Part shown: piece after piece, positions 51,674 to 61,196 of the stretch
Numbering within the stretch: position 1 is the stretch's first letter
Layout of the letters: each line of letters opens with the position of its first letter
Assembly: GCA_965205055.1 (NCBI GenBank)
Contig: OZ242030.1
Span: 124,001 to 188,000, forward strand
Source of the DNA: CBDBBY01 sp965205055
GTDB lineage: Bacteria > Pseudomonadota > Alphaproteobacteria > Rhodobacterales > Rhodobacteraceae
Direction of reading: 5' to 3'
DNA length: 64,000 nt
The notes under the pieces: model-generated
What the model saw: only the letters and a program-made list of their open reading frames with translations
Databases searched by the model: none
What the model was told of the DNA's origin: nothing
Program-made: the position numbers and the translations under genes

Positions 51674-52479
51674 TTGAACTCCAGACGGATTGTGCCGAGA
51701 TCCCCGAAATCCGCCGTTGCCTTGCATCCCTTGTTTATTGGCTGAGGCACCGTCGCGGTGCCTGTCGAAATATGCATGCCTTCCTGCAGCGGGATGCCTC
51801 TTTTCGACAAAAGATTCGCCAAGTCCGTCAAGGCTTGCAGCGCGTCGCACCGATCTTCCGGAGCAAAGTTCGGCGCGGCAGGTCCGGATCCGACGCGCAG
51901 CGATACCTGATGATGCAAAAAGTCGATTTTCCGCCAGTTCTTCACAGGATCGCCGGACACGAATCCGAACCCTCCTCCGTTGTCGGCAATGGTGGCGAGC
52001 GAGCGCAGCCCGGTCGACAGGTTTGACTTCTTCTTCAGTCGGTCGCCGATGATCTCGATCGCCGGATGCAGAACTGCAGCATCCGCAAATTCTTCAGGTC
52101 TCCACGGCTTGTCCCTCACCGGAAAAGCCGCATTGAGCCGGAACGCGAATTCCGCTTCGACCCGTGCGTTGAGCGGCAGCTCGGCATTGATTCGGACATG
52201 CGTTCCGCTCCAAGTGGTGGGCGCGAATATTCGACCGGGAATAATATCGTCGTGACCGTCGAGTTCACGCATCCGGGCGCTGGTGGCGCCGGCCTTCCAG
52301 CCGGTCGTCGGGTGTCCAACCAGGTCGGCGAGTTCGTCCTGCACGAAATACGCTTCCTCGCGATTCCGGGGAAATGGAAATTCCGGGACGTCGGAATCCA
52401 CCGTGTCGTGCGGCCAAACCCTTGCCAAGTTTTCCGCAAGGCGTCTGAGCAGGATTGTTCGTTCGGACTGGATCGCCAT
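51670..52479 (-). CDS. 2-keto-4-pentenoate hydratase (MhpD)-like protein
   Basis: A 269-aa enzyme of the fumarylacetoacetate hydrolase/MhpD superfamily. GWKAGATSARM, VEAEFAFRLNAAFP (metal-binding Glu pair region) and HPAIEIIGDRL (further ligand Glu) are the family sites. MhpD enzymes hydrate 2-hydroxypenta-2,4-dienoates from ring-cleavage routes; relatives act on oxaloacetate-like acids. It is the first gene of the minus-strand catabolic unit and is coupled to the PanE-like gene by a 4-nt overlap. Confidence 0.88.
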   Translation of the reverse strand: MAIQSERTILLRRLAENLARVWPHDTVDSDVPEFPFPRNREEAYFVQDELADLVGHPTTGWKAGATSARMRELDGHDDIIPGRIFAPTTWSGTHVRINAELPLNARVEAEFAFRLNAAFPVRDKPWRPEEFADAAVLHPAIEIIGDRLKKKSNLSTGLRSLATIADNGGGFGFVSGDPVKNWRKIDFLHHQVSLRVGSGPAAPNFAPEDRCDALQALTDLANLLSKRGIPLQEGMHISTGTATVPQPINKGCKATADFGDLGTIRLEFN

Positions 52480-52896
52480 GGCGAGGGACTATATCCTTCC
52501 AATCAAGTTTTGCATTGACCAAATTGTGTTGCTCGACCGGGAACAATCAATATTTCGGCAGGCTATGCAAGCTGAATCGATTCTGCCGGACGGACGCCTG
52601 TGTTCTTCTCTCATTTCGCCGCGACCGAACATATTGGCAATTCGATCCTTGCCCATGCGGCTTGGAATTGCGAAAGCGATTCAGAACGTTCGGCGGAGAT
52701 GCTGCGTCGGCGGGTCCGGCGCCAAGGGATGAGCGGACATGCGACCGAGTTCAATTCGAAGAAGAAATCCGCGAGGGTTGGCCAAAGGTTCAAGCTTGGC
52801 GGATAGGGGGCGGATGTTCATCCCGACAAAGGAAATCGGAGTTGTCAATTTGAGGTTGCTTGGGTTAACGTGCGCCGGAACAGCGGAGAGATCGGC
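52480..52896. promoter_or_regulatory. divergent intergenic region, catabolic cluster versus yfgM-bamB-der
   Basis: About 415 nt between divergently read units; it must hold both promoters. No gene was recognised; short frames on both strands are arginine/serine-rich. A GGAGAG site lies just before the GTG at 52897. Confidence 0.4.
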
Positions 52897-53571
52897 GTGA
52901 GCAATCCGGAATTCTTCATTGAAGAAGTTACGTCTGAAGTACGACGCGACAAGCTTTATAAATACTTGCGGCGCTATGCGTGGGTTGGCGTGCTGATCGT
53001 ACTGCTGATTGTCGGCGGGGCCGCATTCAGAGAATGGAGCATCGCGAGGGACAGAGCTGCGGCGGAAGCCTTCGGGGATGCCGTCATCTCGGTTTACGAG
53101 CTGGAACCGTCGCAAAGGGTGGATGAGCTTCGCGCCGTTCCAGCGGCATCCGGCGATGCCAAGGCGGTCGCGCGGATGCTCGCTGCGGAAGAAGCGATCA
53201 ATGCCGGAAGACTGGATGATGCGATTACTTCGCTTGACTCGATCTTGGCCGATTCAGACGTTTCAGAGGTCTATAGAGATTTGGCGGCTTTCAAATCCAC
53301 CCTGTTGCGCAGTGCGTCGCTTGCGCCGGATGAAACAATTCGCTTGCTTGAGCCGATGGCCACGCCGGGCAAGACTTTTCGCGTGCTTGCCTTGGAGCAG
53401 ATCGCGCTCGCCAACATCGATGCCGGCCGATACGCTTTGGCAGCCCAGCAACTGCGCGAATTGTCCGGCGACGCGGGATCGACCGCGAGCCTTAGACGGC
53501 GCATCCAGCAGATCCTTCCGACACTTGATGCGAGCGGCTCTTCGTCCGGTTCCGTCGTCGGTCAGGAATGA
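52897..53571 (+). CDS. YfgM-like membrane protein with TPR-type repeats
   Basis: A 224-aa protein with a short cytoplasmic start, one helix (WVGVLIVLLIVGGAAF) and an alanine/leucine-rich helical periplasmic domain (MLAAEEAINAGRLDDAITSL, LLEPMATPGKTFRVLALEQI) of TPR type. YfgM-like proteins associate with SecYEG and periplasmic chaperones. The GTG at 52897 is preferred because GGAGAG lies 6-8 nt upstream. It sits upstream of bamB and der as in many proteobacteria, with the bamB start overlapping its stop. Confidence 0.85.
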   Translation: MSNPEFFIEEVTSEVRRDKLYKYLRRYAWVGVLIVLLIVGGAAFREWSIARDRAAAEAFGDAVISVYELEPSQRVDELRAVPAASGDAKAVARMLAAEEAINAGRLDDAITSLDSILADSDVSEVYRDLAAFKSTLLRSASLAPDETIRLLEPMATPGKTFRVLALEQIALANIDAGRYALAAQQLRELSGDAGSTASLRRRIQQILPTLDASGSSSGSVVGQE

Positions 53572-54986
53572 ATGATCCGAAATCGACGATAATTCAGTCC
53601 ATGCCTTTATTCAGATCCAAGTTCGGCGGTTTTGGACGCATCTGTTTCCCCGCATTGCTGGGGGTCGCTGCCATTGCAGCCGGGTGCAGTCAAAAGGAGG
53701 TGCCTCTTACGGGGCAGCGGTTCGACATCAGGATGCCGCTGTCCGAAACGAGGGACGTGGTTTCCGACGAAACCGACACGCTTGTCGACACCGCCGAAAA
53801 AACGGTTCCGAACGAGGTCAGGGACATTTCGCTGGAAGAGCCTGCGGACCTCGATTCATGGACGCACGTCGCCGTCGATCCGACCCACAAAACGGTTCAC
53901 GCGAAGCTGTCCCCCGAACTCCGTCAGATCTGGTCCGTTCCGATCGGCGAGGGCAACAGCAGAAGATCCGTCATCACCGCCACGCCCGTGGTCGCCGGAG
54001 ACACGATTTTCACCATGGATTCGAAATGCACGGTGATGGCGCACACCCGCGACGGCCAGGCGTTGTGGTCCGAAAGCTTGGTTCCGCCCTTTGAGGGAGA
54101 CGGAGACGCGTCGAGCGGCGGGCTGGCGTATTGGAACGGCAGGCTTTTTGCGACGACGGGTTTCGGCGCGCTTCATTCGATCGATCCGGCAAGCGGCGCG
54201 GTACTTTGGACTCAGAAATTCGGAGCGGCGGCGAACTTTGCTCCGACGGTTGCGGACGGCATCGCCTATGTGGTGACGGCCGACAGCAAAGCGTGGGCGG
54301 TGGACGTCCGCAACGGGCGGGTTAGATGGAGGCTTGAGAGCATTCCCGCTGCGGGCAGCGTCCACAGCGATGTCGCCCCCGCGGTCGCGGAAGGGCGCGT
54401 TTATTTTCCGTTTCCTTCCGGCGAGATCATCGGCGCGTCGGCATCAAGCGGCGAACCTTACTGGAGCGCGAAGGTCGCAGGCATTCGGGTCGCCGGTCCG
54501 AGATTCGCGATGCGGGGCGTATCCAGTCCGCCCGTAGTGGATGGCGGAGTCTTGTACGCCGCGAATCAATCCGGCAAGATGTCCGCGATCAACACGAGCG
54601 ACGGCAAAGCGAATTGGACTGCCGACGAAGGCGCCTACAGCGCGGTCGTTCCGGCCGGCGATTCAGTGTTTCTGGTTTCGGATGCCGCCGAGCTCGTCAG
54701 GCTGGATGCTTCGACGGGGCGCAAAATCTGGGCGGTTCCGCTTCCGGAGTTCAAGCGGCCGCGGGCGCGCCGAAAGAAAGCCGTGTTTGCAAACTACGGC
54801 CCGGTGCTTGTCGGCGGAAGGCTGATCGTCGCTTCCAGCGACGGATTCATTCGCCATTTCGAGCCGGAATCCGGAACCTTGATCGGTACGACCGAACTTC
54901 CGAGCGGAGCGTCCAGCGGTCCTGTGGTCGTCGACGGCGTCCTCTACTTGACTACGGATCAAGGCAGGCTGCTGGCTTTCAGATAA
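53568..54986 (+). CDS. bamB: BamB-like PQQ-repeat outer-membrane assembly lipoprotein
   Basis: A 472-aa predicted lipoprotein. A signal peptide ends at a lipobox AAIAAGC. Eight-bladed beta-propeller repeats follow, with the recurring GxxxAlDxxxGxxxW pattern (for example LHSIDPASGAVLWTQKFGA, AWAVDVRNGRVRWRLES and LVRLDASTGRKIWAVPLP). BamB is the scaffold of the BAM complex that folds outer-membrane proteins. It starts with ATGA overlap to the YfgM-like gene and der follows after 46 nt. The length is greater than in E. coli because of an extended N-terminal linker. Confidence 0.9.
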   Translation: MNDPKSTIIQSMPLFRSKFGGFGRICFPALLGVAAIAAGCSQKEVPLTGQRFDIRMPLSETRDVVSDETDTLVDTAEKTVPNEVRDISLEEPADLDSWTHVAVDPTHKTVHAKLSPELRQIWSVPIGEGNSRRSVITATPVVAGDTIFTMDSKCTVMAHTRDGQALWSESLVPPFEGDGDASSGGLAYWNGRLFATTGFGALHSIDPASGAVLWTQKFGAAANFAPTVADGIAYVVTADSKAWAVDVRNGRVRWRLESIPAAGSVHSDVAPAVAEGRVYFPFPSGEIIGASASSGEPYWSAKVAGIRVAGPRFAMRGVSSPPVVDGGVLYAANQSGKMSAINTSDGKANWTADEGAYSAVVPAGDSVFLVSDAAELVRLDASTGRKIWAVPLPEFKRPRARRKKAVFANYGPVLVGGRLIVASSDGFIRHFEPESGTLIGTTELPSGASSGPVVVDGVLYLTTDQGRLLAFR

Positions 54987-55032
54987 TCTCGCCGGTTCGA
55001 CAGACGGCGGCAAGCTGCGCCGCTTATCCGCA

Positions 55033-56409
55033 ATGCCATTCACTCTAGCAATATTGGGTCGGCCCAACGTCGGCAAATCGACGCTTTTCAACAGGCTGGT
55101 CGGACAGCGGCTCGCCTTGGTGGACAATCGTCCGGGCGTGACGAGAGATTATCGAGAGGGCGAAGCGCGTCTGGGGTCGCTTCGATTCACCGTGATCGAC
55201 ACCGCTGGCTTCGAAAGCGCTGGCGATGACAGTTTGAGTTCGGAAATCAGGAAGGTGACCAAGCAAGCGCTCGACATCGCGGATGCCTGCCTTTTCGTCG
55301 TCGATGCGAGGTCCGGAGTCATTCCAGCCGACCGCGAAATCGCCGATTTTCTGCGCAAGCAATCGAAACCGGTATTGATCGTCGCGAACAAATCCGACGG
55401 GCGGGCGACGCATATCGGATATCTCGAAGCATTCGAATTGGGCTTGGGCGAGCCGGTCCGGCTTTCGGCCGAACACGGCGACGGCTTCGGCGAGCTTCAT
55501 GAGGAAATCAATCGGATCGCTTTTGATTCGGGCGTCGACATTGAAGCCGGTAAAGGCGGAACGGTCCGCGAGGGAGGCGAGAATCCGCCCGCGCCGATAA
55601 AAATTGCTGTCGTGGGCCGCCCGAACTCCGGGAAGTCTTCGTTGATCAATCGCGTTCTGGGCCAGGAACGGCTGCTCACCGGGGAGACTCCCGGGATCAC
55701 TCGCGATTCGATTTCGATCTCCGCCGATTGGCTGGGAACGAAGGTGCGGCTTTTCGACACCGCCGGAATGAGAAAGCGTTCCCGCGTTGTGGAGAAGATC
55801 GAGAAACTTTCGGTTTCAGACGGATTGCGAGCGGTCAGATTCGCGGAAGTTGTCGTGCTTTTGGTGGATGCCCAGATGCCTTTCGAGTCCCAGGATTTGC
55901 GGATAGCCGATTTGGCCGAGCGTGAAGGCCGCGCGATGGTCTTTGCGGTCAACAAATGGGATCTGGTTGAGGAGAAAGATTTCAGGCTGCGGGAACTCAG
56001 GAAGGATTTCGAATTCCTGCTTCCGAAAATGAAGGGCGCGCCGGTCGTTCCGGTTTCCGCTTTGAAGGGGTCCGGGCTTGCTCGGCTGCAAGCCGCGATT
56101 CTGGGAGCGTACGAGAATTGGAATCAGCGCGTTTCCACCGGAATCCTGAATCGCTGGCTGGAGGAAATGATCATCGCCCATCCGCCGCCCGCGCCGCGCG
56201 GACGAAGGATCAAGCTCCGGTACATGACGCAGTCGAATTCCCGGCCTCCGACATTCGTAGCGATGTGCTCGCATCCTCGCCTTCTGCCGGAAAGCTACTC
56301 CCGGTATTTGGTCAACGGGCTGCGATTCCGTTTCGGGCTGACAGGCACGCCGGTAAGGTTGATCTTTCGGTCAAGGGCCGAAAAAAATCCTTTTGCGACA
56401 AACCGGTGA
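55033..56409 (+). CDS. der: ribosome biogenesis GTPase Der
   Basis: A 458-aa double GTPase (also called EngA). The first G domain has GRPNVGKSTLFN, DTAGFES and NKSD; the second has GRPNSGKSSLIN, DTAGMRKRSR and NKWD. The C-terminal KH-like domain reads RGRRIKLRYMTQSNSRPPTF. It is needed for 50S subunit assembly. Length and domain order are standard. It is the last gene of the conserved block before the defence island. Confidence 0.96.
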   Translation: MPFTLAILGRPNVGKSTLFNRLVGQRLALVDNRPGVTRDYREGEARLGSLRFTVIDTAGFESAGDDSLSSEIRKVTKQALDIADACLFVVDARSGVIPADREIADFLRKQSKPVLIVANKSDGRATHIGYLEAFELGLGEPVRLSAEHGDGFGELHEEINRIAFDSGVDIEAGKGGTVREGGENPPAPIKIAVVGRPNSGKSSLINRVLGQERLLTGETPGITRDSISISADWLGTKVRLFDTAGMRKRSRVVEKIEKLSVSDGLRAVRFAEVVVLLVDAQMPFESQDLRIADLAEREGRAMVFAVNKWDLVEEKDFRLRELRKDFEFLLPKMKGAPVVPVSALKGSGLARLQAAILGAYENWNQRVSTGILNRWLEEMIIAHPPPAPRGRRIKLRYMTQSNSRPPTFVAMCSHPRLLPESYSRYLVNGLRFRFGLTGTPVRLIFRSRAEKNPFATNR

Positions 56410-57110
56410 ATTGCATTGGCCGATGCTGCCTCCACCGCGCCTTGGCGCAGCGATTACAAATCAGGCAAATGCAAGCCCAGCATATTGACGCCGGATTCCT
56501 GATGAAGCGAGCCGGAACTTCAATGAATCGATTCAAATTTATGCTTGTCTTCAAAGTGAATTTGGTTTCATCTGAAGAGGAGTTCTGAATGCCAGAGGAT
56601 CGATAGTTGGGGTATCCGGGAGAAAACGTGTCGTTTCCGATGTGCTGATCGAGTAAGAGGCCCGTCAGGAGCATTTTTTGAGCAGTAATGAGGCCGGTTC
56701 CAGCTGTGAAGGTATACATGCTCGCGTTCGCAGGGTTTTTGGTGTTTTCGTTGTTCCCGCCGCATCTGTTTTGCTTTCGCCAGCACGGAACCTGCCCGAC
56801 CCGGTAGATGTTGGAGGCGGGGATAAAAAGGCCGACCTACAGCCTAAACACGGTCGGGCAGTTTGGCAAATCCGTGTACGTGTTCAGCATGTTTGCGACG
56901 GCTCGAGGTCTGATTCGTCTGCGTCCGAGGTTAGGTTATAGGATTTGGGGAGGTTGTTTTCTAGTGATGGAGAGCACGACTCACCTGCAGCAGAATGAAC
57001 TTGAAAGAGCGCCGCAAATGTTGGAAAAAATTTTCTGGAAACCTTAGGGTGACTGAATGAGATGGAATTCGCTAAAGTAGTAAAGAACTTGTTCGTAAGA
57101 GAAAGTGAAC
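56410..57110. other. junction between der and the Druantia-like operon
   Basis: About 700 nt with no supported gene. Short frames exist on both strands but none was recognised, and no tRNA, integrase or clear direct repeat was seen. Base composition becomes more AT-rich toward 57000. The last 60 nt should contain the promoter of the defence operon. Confidence 0.4.
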
Positions 57111-58319
57111 ATGTCCAGTAAAGTTATCAATATTCGCTCCAACGAGGAGGCGAAGCTTAAGCGCAAGCTTCGCCGTCACCTAAAGGGGCTAGGATTTACG
57201 AAATCAGAAAATGGAGAATTGCAGGTTGCGGGCTCCGGGAAAGACATAGTCCGTTCCCTGCACCGCGCACAGCGGGACGAACGACTTAAAACGAACTGGG
57301 AATTCATTACCGCAAATAGCAAAAAGCTACTTTGTGATTTTGCATCTGGAGCCGAGGTCGAGCCGGTCAGAATATCGCCTGCGCTAGAACGAGTATCCGC
57401 GGGAACACATCAGAGCGATCTGTTTAGGTTCGCCTCACTGACTTGGTCTGTCCCGGTTTCCAATGGTTTCGGAAGGCGATTACGTTACCTCGTTTGGGAC
57501 AAGAATAATGGCAAGTTGATGGGATTGATAGCAATTGGAGATCCTGTCTTCAATCTTGCTGTGCGAGACAAACTAATTGGCTGGGATTCGAATGACAGGA
57601 GTGAGCGTCTCGTTAATTTGATGGATGCCTATGTGCTCGGATCGCTTCCACCGTATAATGCATTGCTTGCCGGGAAACTTGTGGCATGCTTGCTTCGAAG
57701 TCAGGAAATTTATAACGACTTTGAGCGTACTTACGGTCACACAAGAGGAATAATTTCAGGTAGGGAAAAGAAGGCAAGGCTGCTTGCTGTCACGACAACG
57801 TCTTCTATGGGCCGGTCGTCAGTCTACAATCGTCTGAAGCTTGGTAATGTGCAGTATCTGAAGTCAATCGGTTACACCGGTGGATGGGGCCACTTTCACA
57901 TATCAGACCGTTTGTTCGAGGAATTGAGGGATTATCTGCGCGACAATAATCATTCATGCGCAGATCAGCACAAGTTTGGTCAGGGGCCGAATTGGCGGTT
58001 GCGCACCACTAGGGCGGCACTATCGGCGCTTGGGTTCAAAACGGGCATGCTACGCCATGGAATTCAACGCGAGGTATTTATTTGCGAACTTGCCACGAAC
58101 GCTGCTGCAATATTGCATACCGGCAAGGGGCAACCTGATTTGAAAACACTGATCTCCGCAAAAGAGATTTCCGCGTTGGCGCTAGAGCGATGGATTTTGC
58201 CCCGAGCCAATCGCAGGTCGGAATACCAAGATTGGAAGCGAGACGACCTTGTTGGTTTTTTTGGCAATCAAGCTCGAAAGCTATCCAACCAGTTTAACGA
58301 CGTGGTTGCGGCGGCGTAG
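57111..58319 (+). CDS. druA: DUF4338 protein, DruA of a Druantia-like defence system
   Basis: A 402-aa protein. RRLRYLVWDKNNGKLMGLIA followed by IGDPVFNLAVRDKLIGWDS is the DUF4338 core. YVLGSLPPYNALLAGKLVA, KKARLLAVTTTSSMGRSSVY and GGWGHFHISD are the further conserved blocks seen in DruA. DruA is the hallmark protein of Druantia type I, a multi-gene anti-phage system; its biochemistry was not read from this sequence. The ATG at 57111 is preferred over the GTG at 57105. The next gene starts 12 nt after its stop. Codon use is visibly more AT-rich than in der. Confidence 0.85.
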   Translation: MSSKVINIRSNEEAKLKRKLRRHLKGLGFTKSENGELQVAGSGKDIVRSLHRAQRDERLKTNWEFITANSKKLLCDFASGAEVEPVRISPALERVSAGTHQSDLFRFASLTWSVPVSNGFGRRLRYLVWDKNNGKLMGLIAIGDPVFNLAVRDKLIGWDSNDRSERLVNLMDAYVLGSLPPYNALLAGKLVACLLRSQEIYNDFERTYGHTRGIISGREKKARLLAVTTTSSMGRSSVYNRLKLGNVQYLKSIGYTGGWGHFHISDRLFEELRDYLRDNNHSCADQHKFGQGPNWRLRTTRAALSALGFKTGMLRHGIQREVFICELATNAAAILHTGKGQPDLKTLISAKEISALALERWILPRANRRSEYQDWKRDDLVGFFGNQARKLSNQFNDVVAAA

Positions 58320-58331
58320 TCGGTCGTGACT

Positions 58332-61196
58332 ATGTCCTTGGATAAGTGGCAGCAGCGGGCCGAAAAGCATTTTGTGGAACTCGCAGAGCGACGCTCGGCC
58401 TCCGGCAGTCCTCTCTTTGCATTGGAACACGGTCTTTCCGACGGCGAATTGATGAATATCACCGAACAGCTACGCAGTCGACTGAAAGCTGGTCACAGGT
58501 TGGCGCCTCACTGGTTGCTTTGGACAATTTATGCAGCGGAAAAGGGATATTCATACGACGGCGGTGAATACTGGCAATCCTTTGAAGAATCTACGCCAGG
58601 TTGGGATTCGAGTGACCGATACAGAATTTCTAGCTGGTTTTCAAAGTTTCAAAAGACTTATAGTGGGGTAGTTCCTTCCGGTCGGTGGGCGTCGCACTTC
58701 AGCATTATCTCTGGGCCAATCACACATGCAATCCTGCCGCGCTATCTGCAAAAGCAGTTTGCCCGAGCCCTTTATCAACTAAGATTCTCGCTTGCGCAGC
58801 TGCCAACGATTAACGCCGTCCAGATTGGCCGATTGATCGCCAATAACGCCTATAATGCGTCGTCTCGTTTTGAGCAGTTTCTCCAGCAAGAGGAATTAGT
58901 TGGACGAATTGTCATAGCTCTTCTTCATCGAGATTCTCACAATGGAGAAGAGTCACTGCTACCTGCGACTCTTAGCCGGATTGTTTCCGATCTTGAAAAA
59001 ATGCGAGATGCGCGCGGCTGGCTCAGCGAGACAAGTCGCGTTGTGAGTAACCGATTTAAGGGTATCGGTCAAGGTGTCGGGCCGCGACCCTTTGGCGAGG
59101 CTACTGCAACAACAGAACAGAATTTGCGAGACCCACGGCCTGATATTCGGCCAGACCTACTTTTAAGAAATGATGGCGGCAGTCGTTGGACGCTTGTCGT
59201 CGAAGTTCCGAATTTCAGGAGCATTGCTGCACTCAATCCGGACATTATGCAGTTCCTGCGGGAAACACGAACCAAATTGAATGGCGATACCATCAGACGA
59301 CCAGCGGGTTGGATTCTTTCCGGGAAACGCCGCGCAGTTCTCAAGGATTGGCCAGATCCGTCGAAACCGCTAGTTTGTTTTGAGACACCTAAACGTAACG
59401 GTGTTGTCGAGCATCTTCTTGAATGCGAATGCCGAATGAGCCCCGGCCCGATTTGGGTGTTTCGCCTAGGCGTGGACGGTATCGCCCGCGAACTTACAAG
59501 TTCCTTAGTACGGCCCGGTTACAACTACATATTGGCAGCACGCGGTGAATTTGTCGATTTGCTGGAAGGGATGACTTCTTGCACCATTAGCTGCAACAAC
59601 ATCTGTGCGATCATGATTAAGGTACCTCAAGCAATAAACACCACATACATGCAATGGTTACGGGAACGAAACTTGGGACTTGCCAAAACGATCCGTGTTT
59701 GGCCCGCCGGTCTCCCCGGTAGGCACTGGGATGGAGAGGGTCGTGGCGAGTGGCTGACGACTGAAAAACCGTGCATCGGGATCCTGCCTGACTACCCGGT
59801 AAAGTCCTACACTGTGAGGCTCGACGGAGGCACTGCTATCCAATTTCAAGCAGGGACTCTCGGGCAGCCGACATACATTCAGCTACCACCATTGGTGGCA
59901 GGGACTCACCGTCTTAACGTCAGCGCGCGAGGTATTTCACAGAAAGGCCCTAGCGAAAAGCTTGTGCTTGAAGGCTATCTCGAACTGCGGGTGCGCGAGC
60001 CTGAGCCGTGGATACCCAGCACTACTTCGCATGCCGGGCTTGTGGTCACGAGCAACCCACATGACGCCACGCTAGATGTCTTCTGGGAAAACGAAATGGA
60101 TCTGACGGTTTTCGGCCCCGAAGGCCGTCAAGTTATTCCGCATGTGAGCCTTGAAGACGCCATGGGCAATGAGATTTTCAGCGCTCAAGTTTGTCAATCT
60201 ATAGATCTACCAATCCAGCCAAGTATGTGGAAAAATCGGTTTTTTGAATTTCTTAAACGAAAGAATGTTTATTGGCGTTATCTTGAGGCATCTTCTGGTT
60301 TTCTAACTATAGATGGGCACGAACTCGGCCGTTTCGTACTTCGGTTCGAACACGAAATCCTTCCTGTCCGTTGGGTACATCGTCATTGCGGAGAAGTTGT
60401 GTCTATCCGGCTTGTCGATGACACCGGGCAAGAAGGTAAAAGGCCAACTTGCCGCTTCATCAGCATGATCACTCCAACCAAAATAGAAAAAATTGAAGTC
60501 GAAAACGCAATTCCGGGATTTGAAATTCAGTCTCCCGGAGGACTCTATCTTGCCCAGAACGGCAGGTTTTGGGACAAAGTAGTTATCAGCACTGGACTTT
60601 CTGACAGTGGCCTTGGGGGATTAGGAGTTAAGCCAAATTTTGGCCGGATCGCTGACAATCCCAGATCTATAATCAAGCATATGGCAATATTGCGCTACTG
60701 GATGAATGCGCGGCAAACCGGCTTCCTAGCAAATGCGCGACGCCGCCAGATTGCGAATGGTATGATTACCCGACTGTTTGGTGCTCTAGCCGGCTACGAT
60801 TGGGGCAAGGCAGAAGCGCGTTTTTTGAACGGCAATGATCGCGAACGTGAATTCGAGCGTCTGCTTTCTTTGTTCACAAGCAACGCGAGTGGGTTCGTGA
60901 CGGTGTTACGCCAGAGTGCAGCAGGTGTCCAAGGCGGACGACAGCACATAATGGATTGGTATGCTGAACTTAGCGCTCGCTATGGTATTTGTTCTGACCG
61001 GTCGCTCAGCAATTTTGCGATTACTATTGCGAGCAGACCGCAAGATGTCCCGATTCGATATCGTCGTGAAGAATTGTCGGAGCATCTCACGAGCATCATG
61101 GCAAAGCCTGTATTGCTGCGTGGTGCTCGAATTGTTGCGCTTAAACATGCTTGTAAGGACGATCTTACCTCAGAACTGTTGCCAAATTGGGAATGA
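58332..61196 (+). CDS. large uncharacterised Druantia-like component (954 aa)
   Basis: A 954-aa protein without a domain I can name. The N-terminal part has HWLLWTIYAAEKGYSYDGGE and WFSKFQKTYSGVVPSGRWAS then ITHAILPRYLQ, resembling large proteins next to DruA. The region RPDLLLRNDGG to LVVEVPNF (about residues 280-305) has a vague nuclease-fold look (Asp then Glu-Val), but the usual Lys is absent. The middle is beta-rich and may be Ig-like; the end is helical. It lies between DruA and a 358-aa protein, where type I has DruB and DruC. It may be one long homologue or a fusion. The stop overlaps the next start (ATGA). Confidence 0.7.
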   Translation: MSLDKWQQRAEKHFVELAERRSASGSPLFALEHGLSDGELMNITEQLRSRLKAGHRLAPHWLLWTIYAAEKGYSYDGGEYWQSFEESTPGWDSSDRYRISSWFSKFQKTYSGVVPSGRWASHFSIISGPITHAILPRYLQKQFARALYQLRFSLAQLPTINAVQIGRLIANNAYNASSRFEQFLQQEELVGRIVIALLHRDSHNGEESLLPATLSRIVSDLEKMRDARGWLSETSRVVSNRFKGIGQGVGPRPFGEATATTEQNLRDPRPDIRPDLLLRNDGGSRWTLVVEVPNFRSIAALNPDIMQFLRETRTKLNGDTIRRPAGWILSGKRRAVLKDWPDPSKPLVCFETPKRNGVVEHLLECECRMSPGPIWVFRLGVDGIARELTSSLVRPGYNYILAARGEFVDLLEGMTSCTISCNNICAIMIKVPQAINTTYMQWLRERNLGLAKTIRVWPAGLPGRHWDGEGRGEWLTTEKPCIGILPDYPVKSYTVRLDGGTAIQFQAGTLGQPTYIQLPPLVAGTHRLNVSARGISQKGPSEKLVLEGYLELRVREPEPWIPSTTSHAGLVVTSNPHDATLDVFWENEMDLTVFGPEGRQVIPHVSLEDAMGNEIFSAQVCQSIDLPIQPSMWKNRFFEFLKRKNVYWRYLEASSGFLTIDGHELGRFVLRFEHEILPVRWVHRHCGEVVSIRLVDDTGQEGKRPTCRFISMITPTKIEKIEVENAIPGFEIQSPGGLYLAQNGRFWDKVVISTGLSDSGLGGLGVKPNFGRIADNPRSIIKHMAILRYWMNARQTGFLANARRRQIANGMITRLFGALAGYDWGKAEARFLNGNDREREFERLLSLFTSNASGFVTVLRQSAAGVQGGRQHIMDWYAELSARYGICSDRSLSNFAITIASRPQDVPIRYRREELSEHLTSIMAKPVLLRGARIVALKHACKDDLTSELLPNWE

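Noticed and set aside
56410..57110. tRNA or attachment site as the target of the defence island
   Set aside because: No cloverleaf-like arms, direct repeat pair or integrase gene could be found by eye in this gap.
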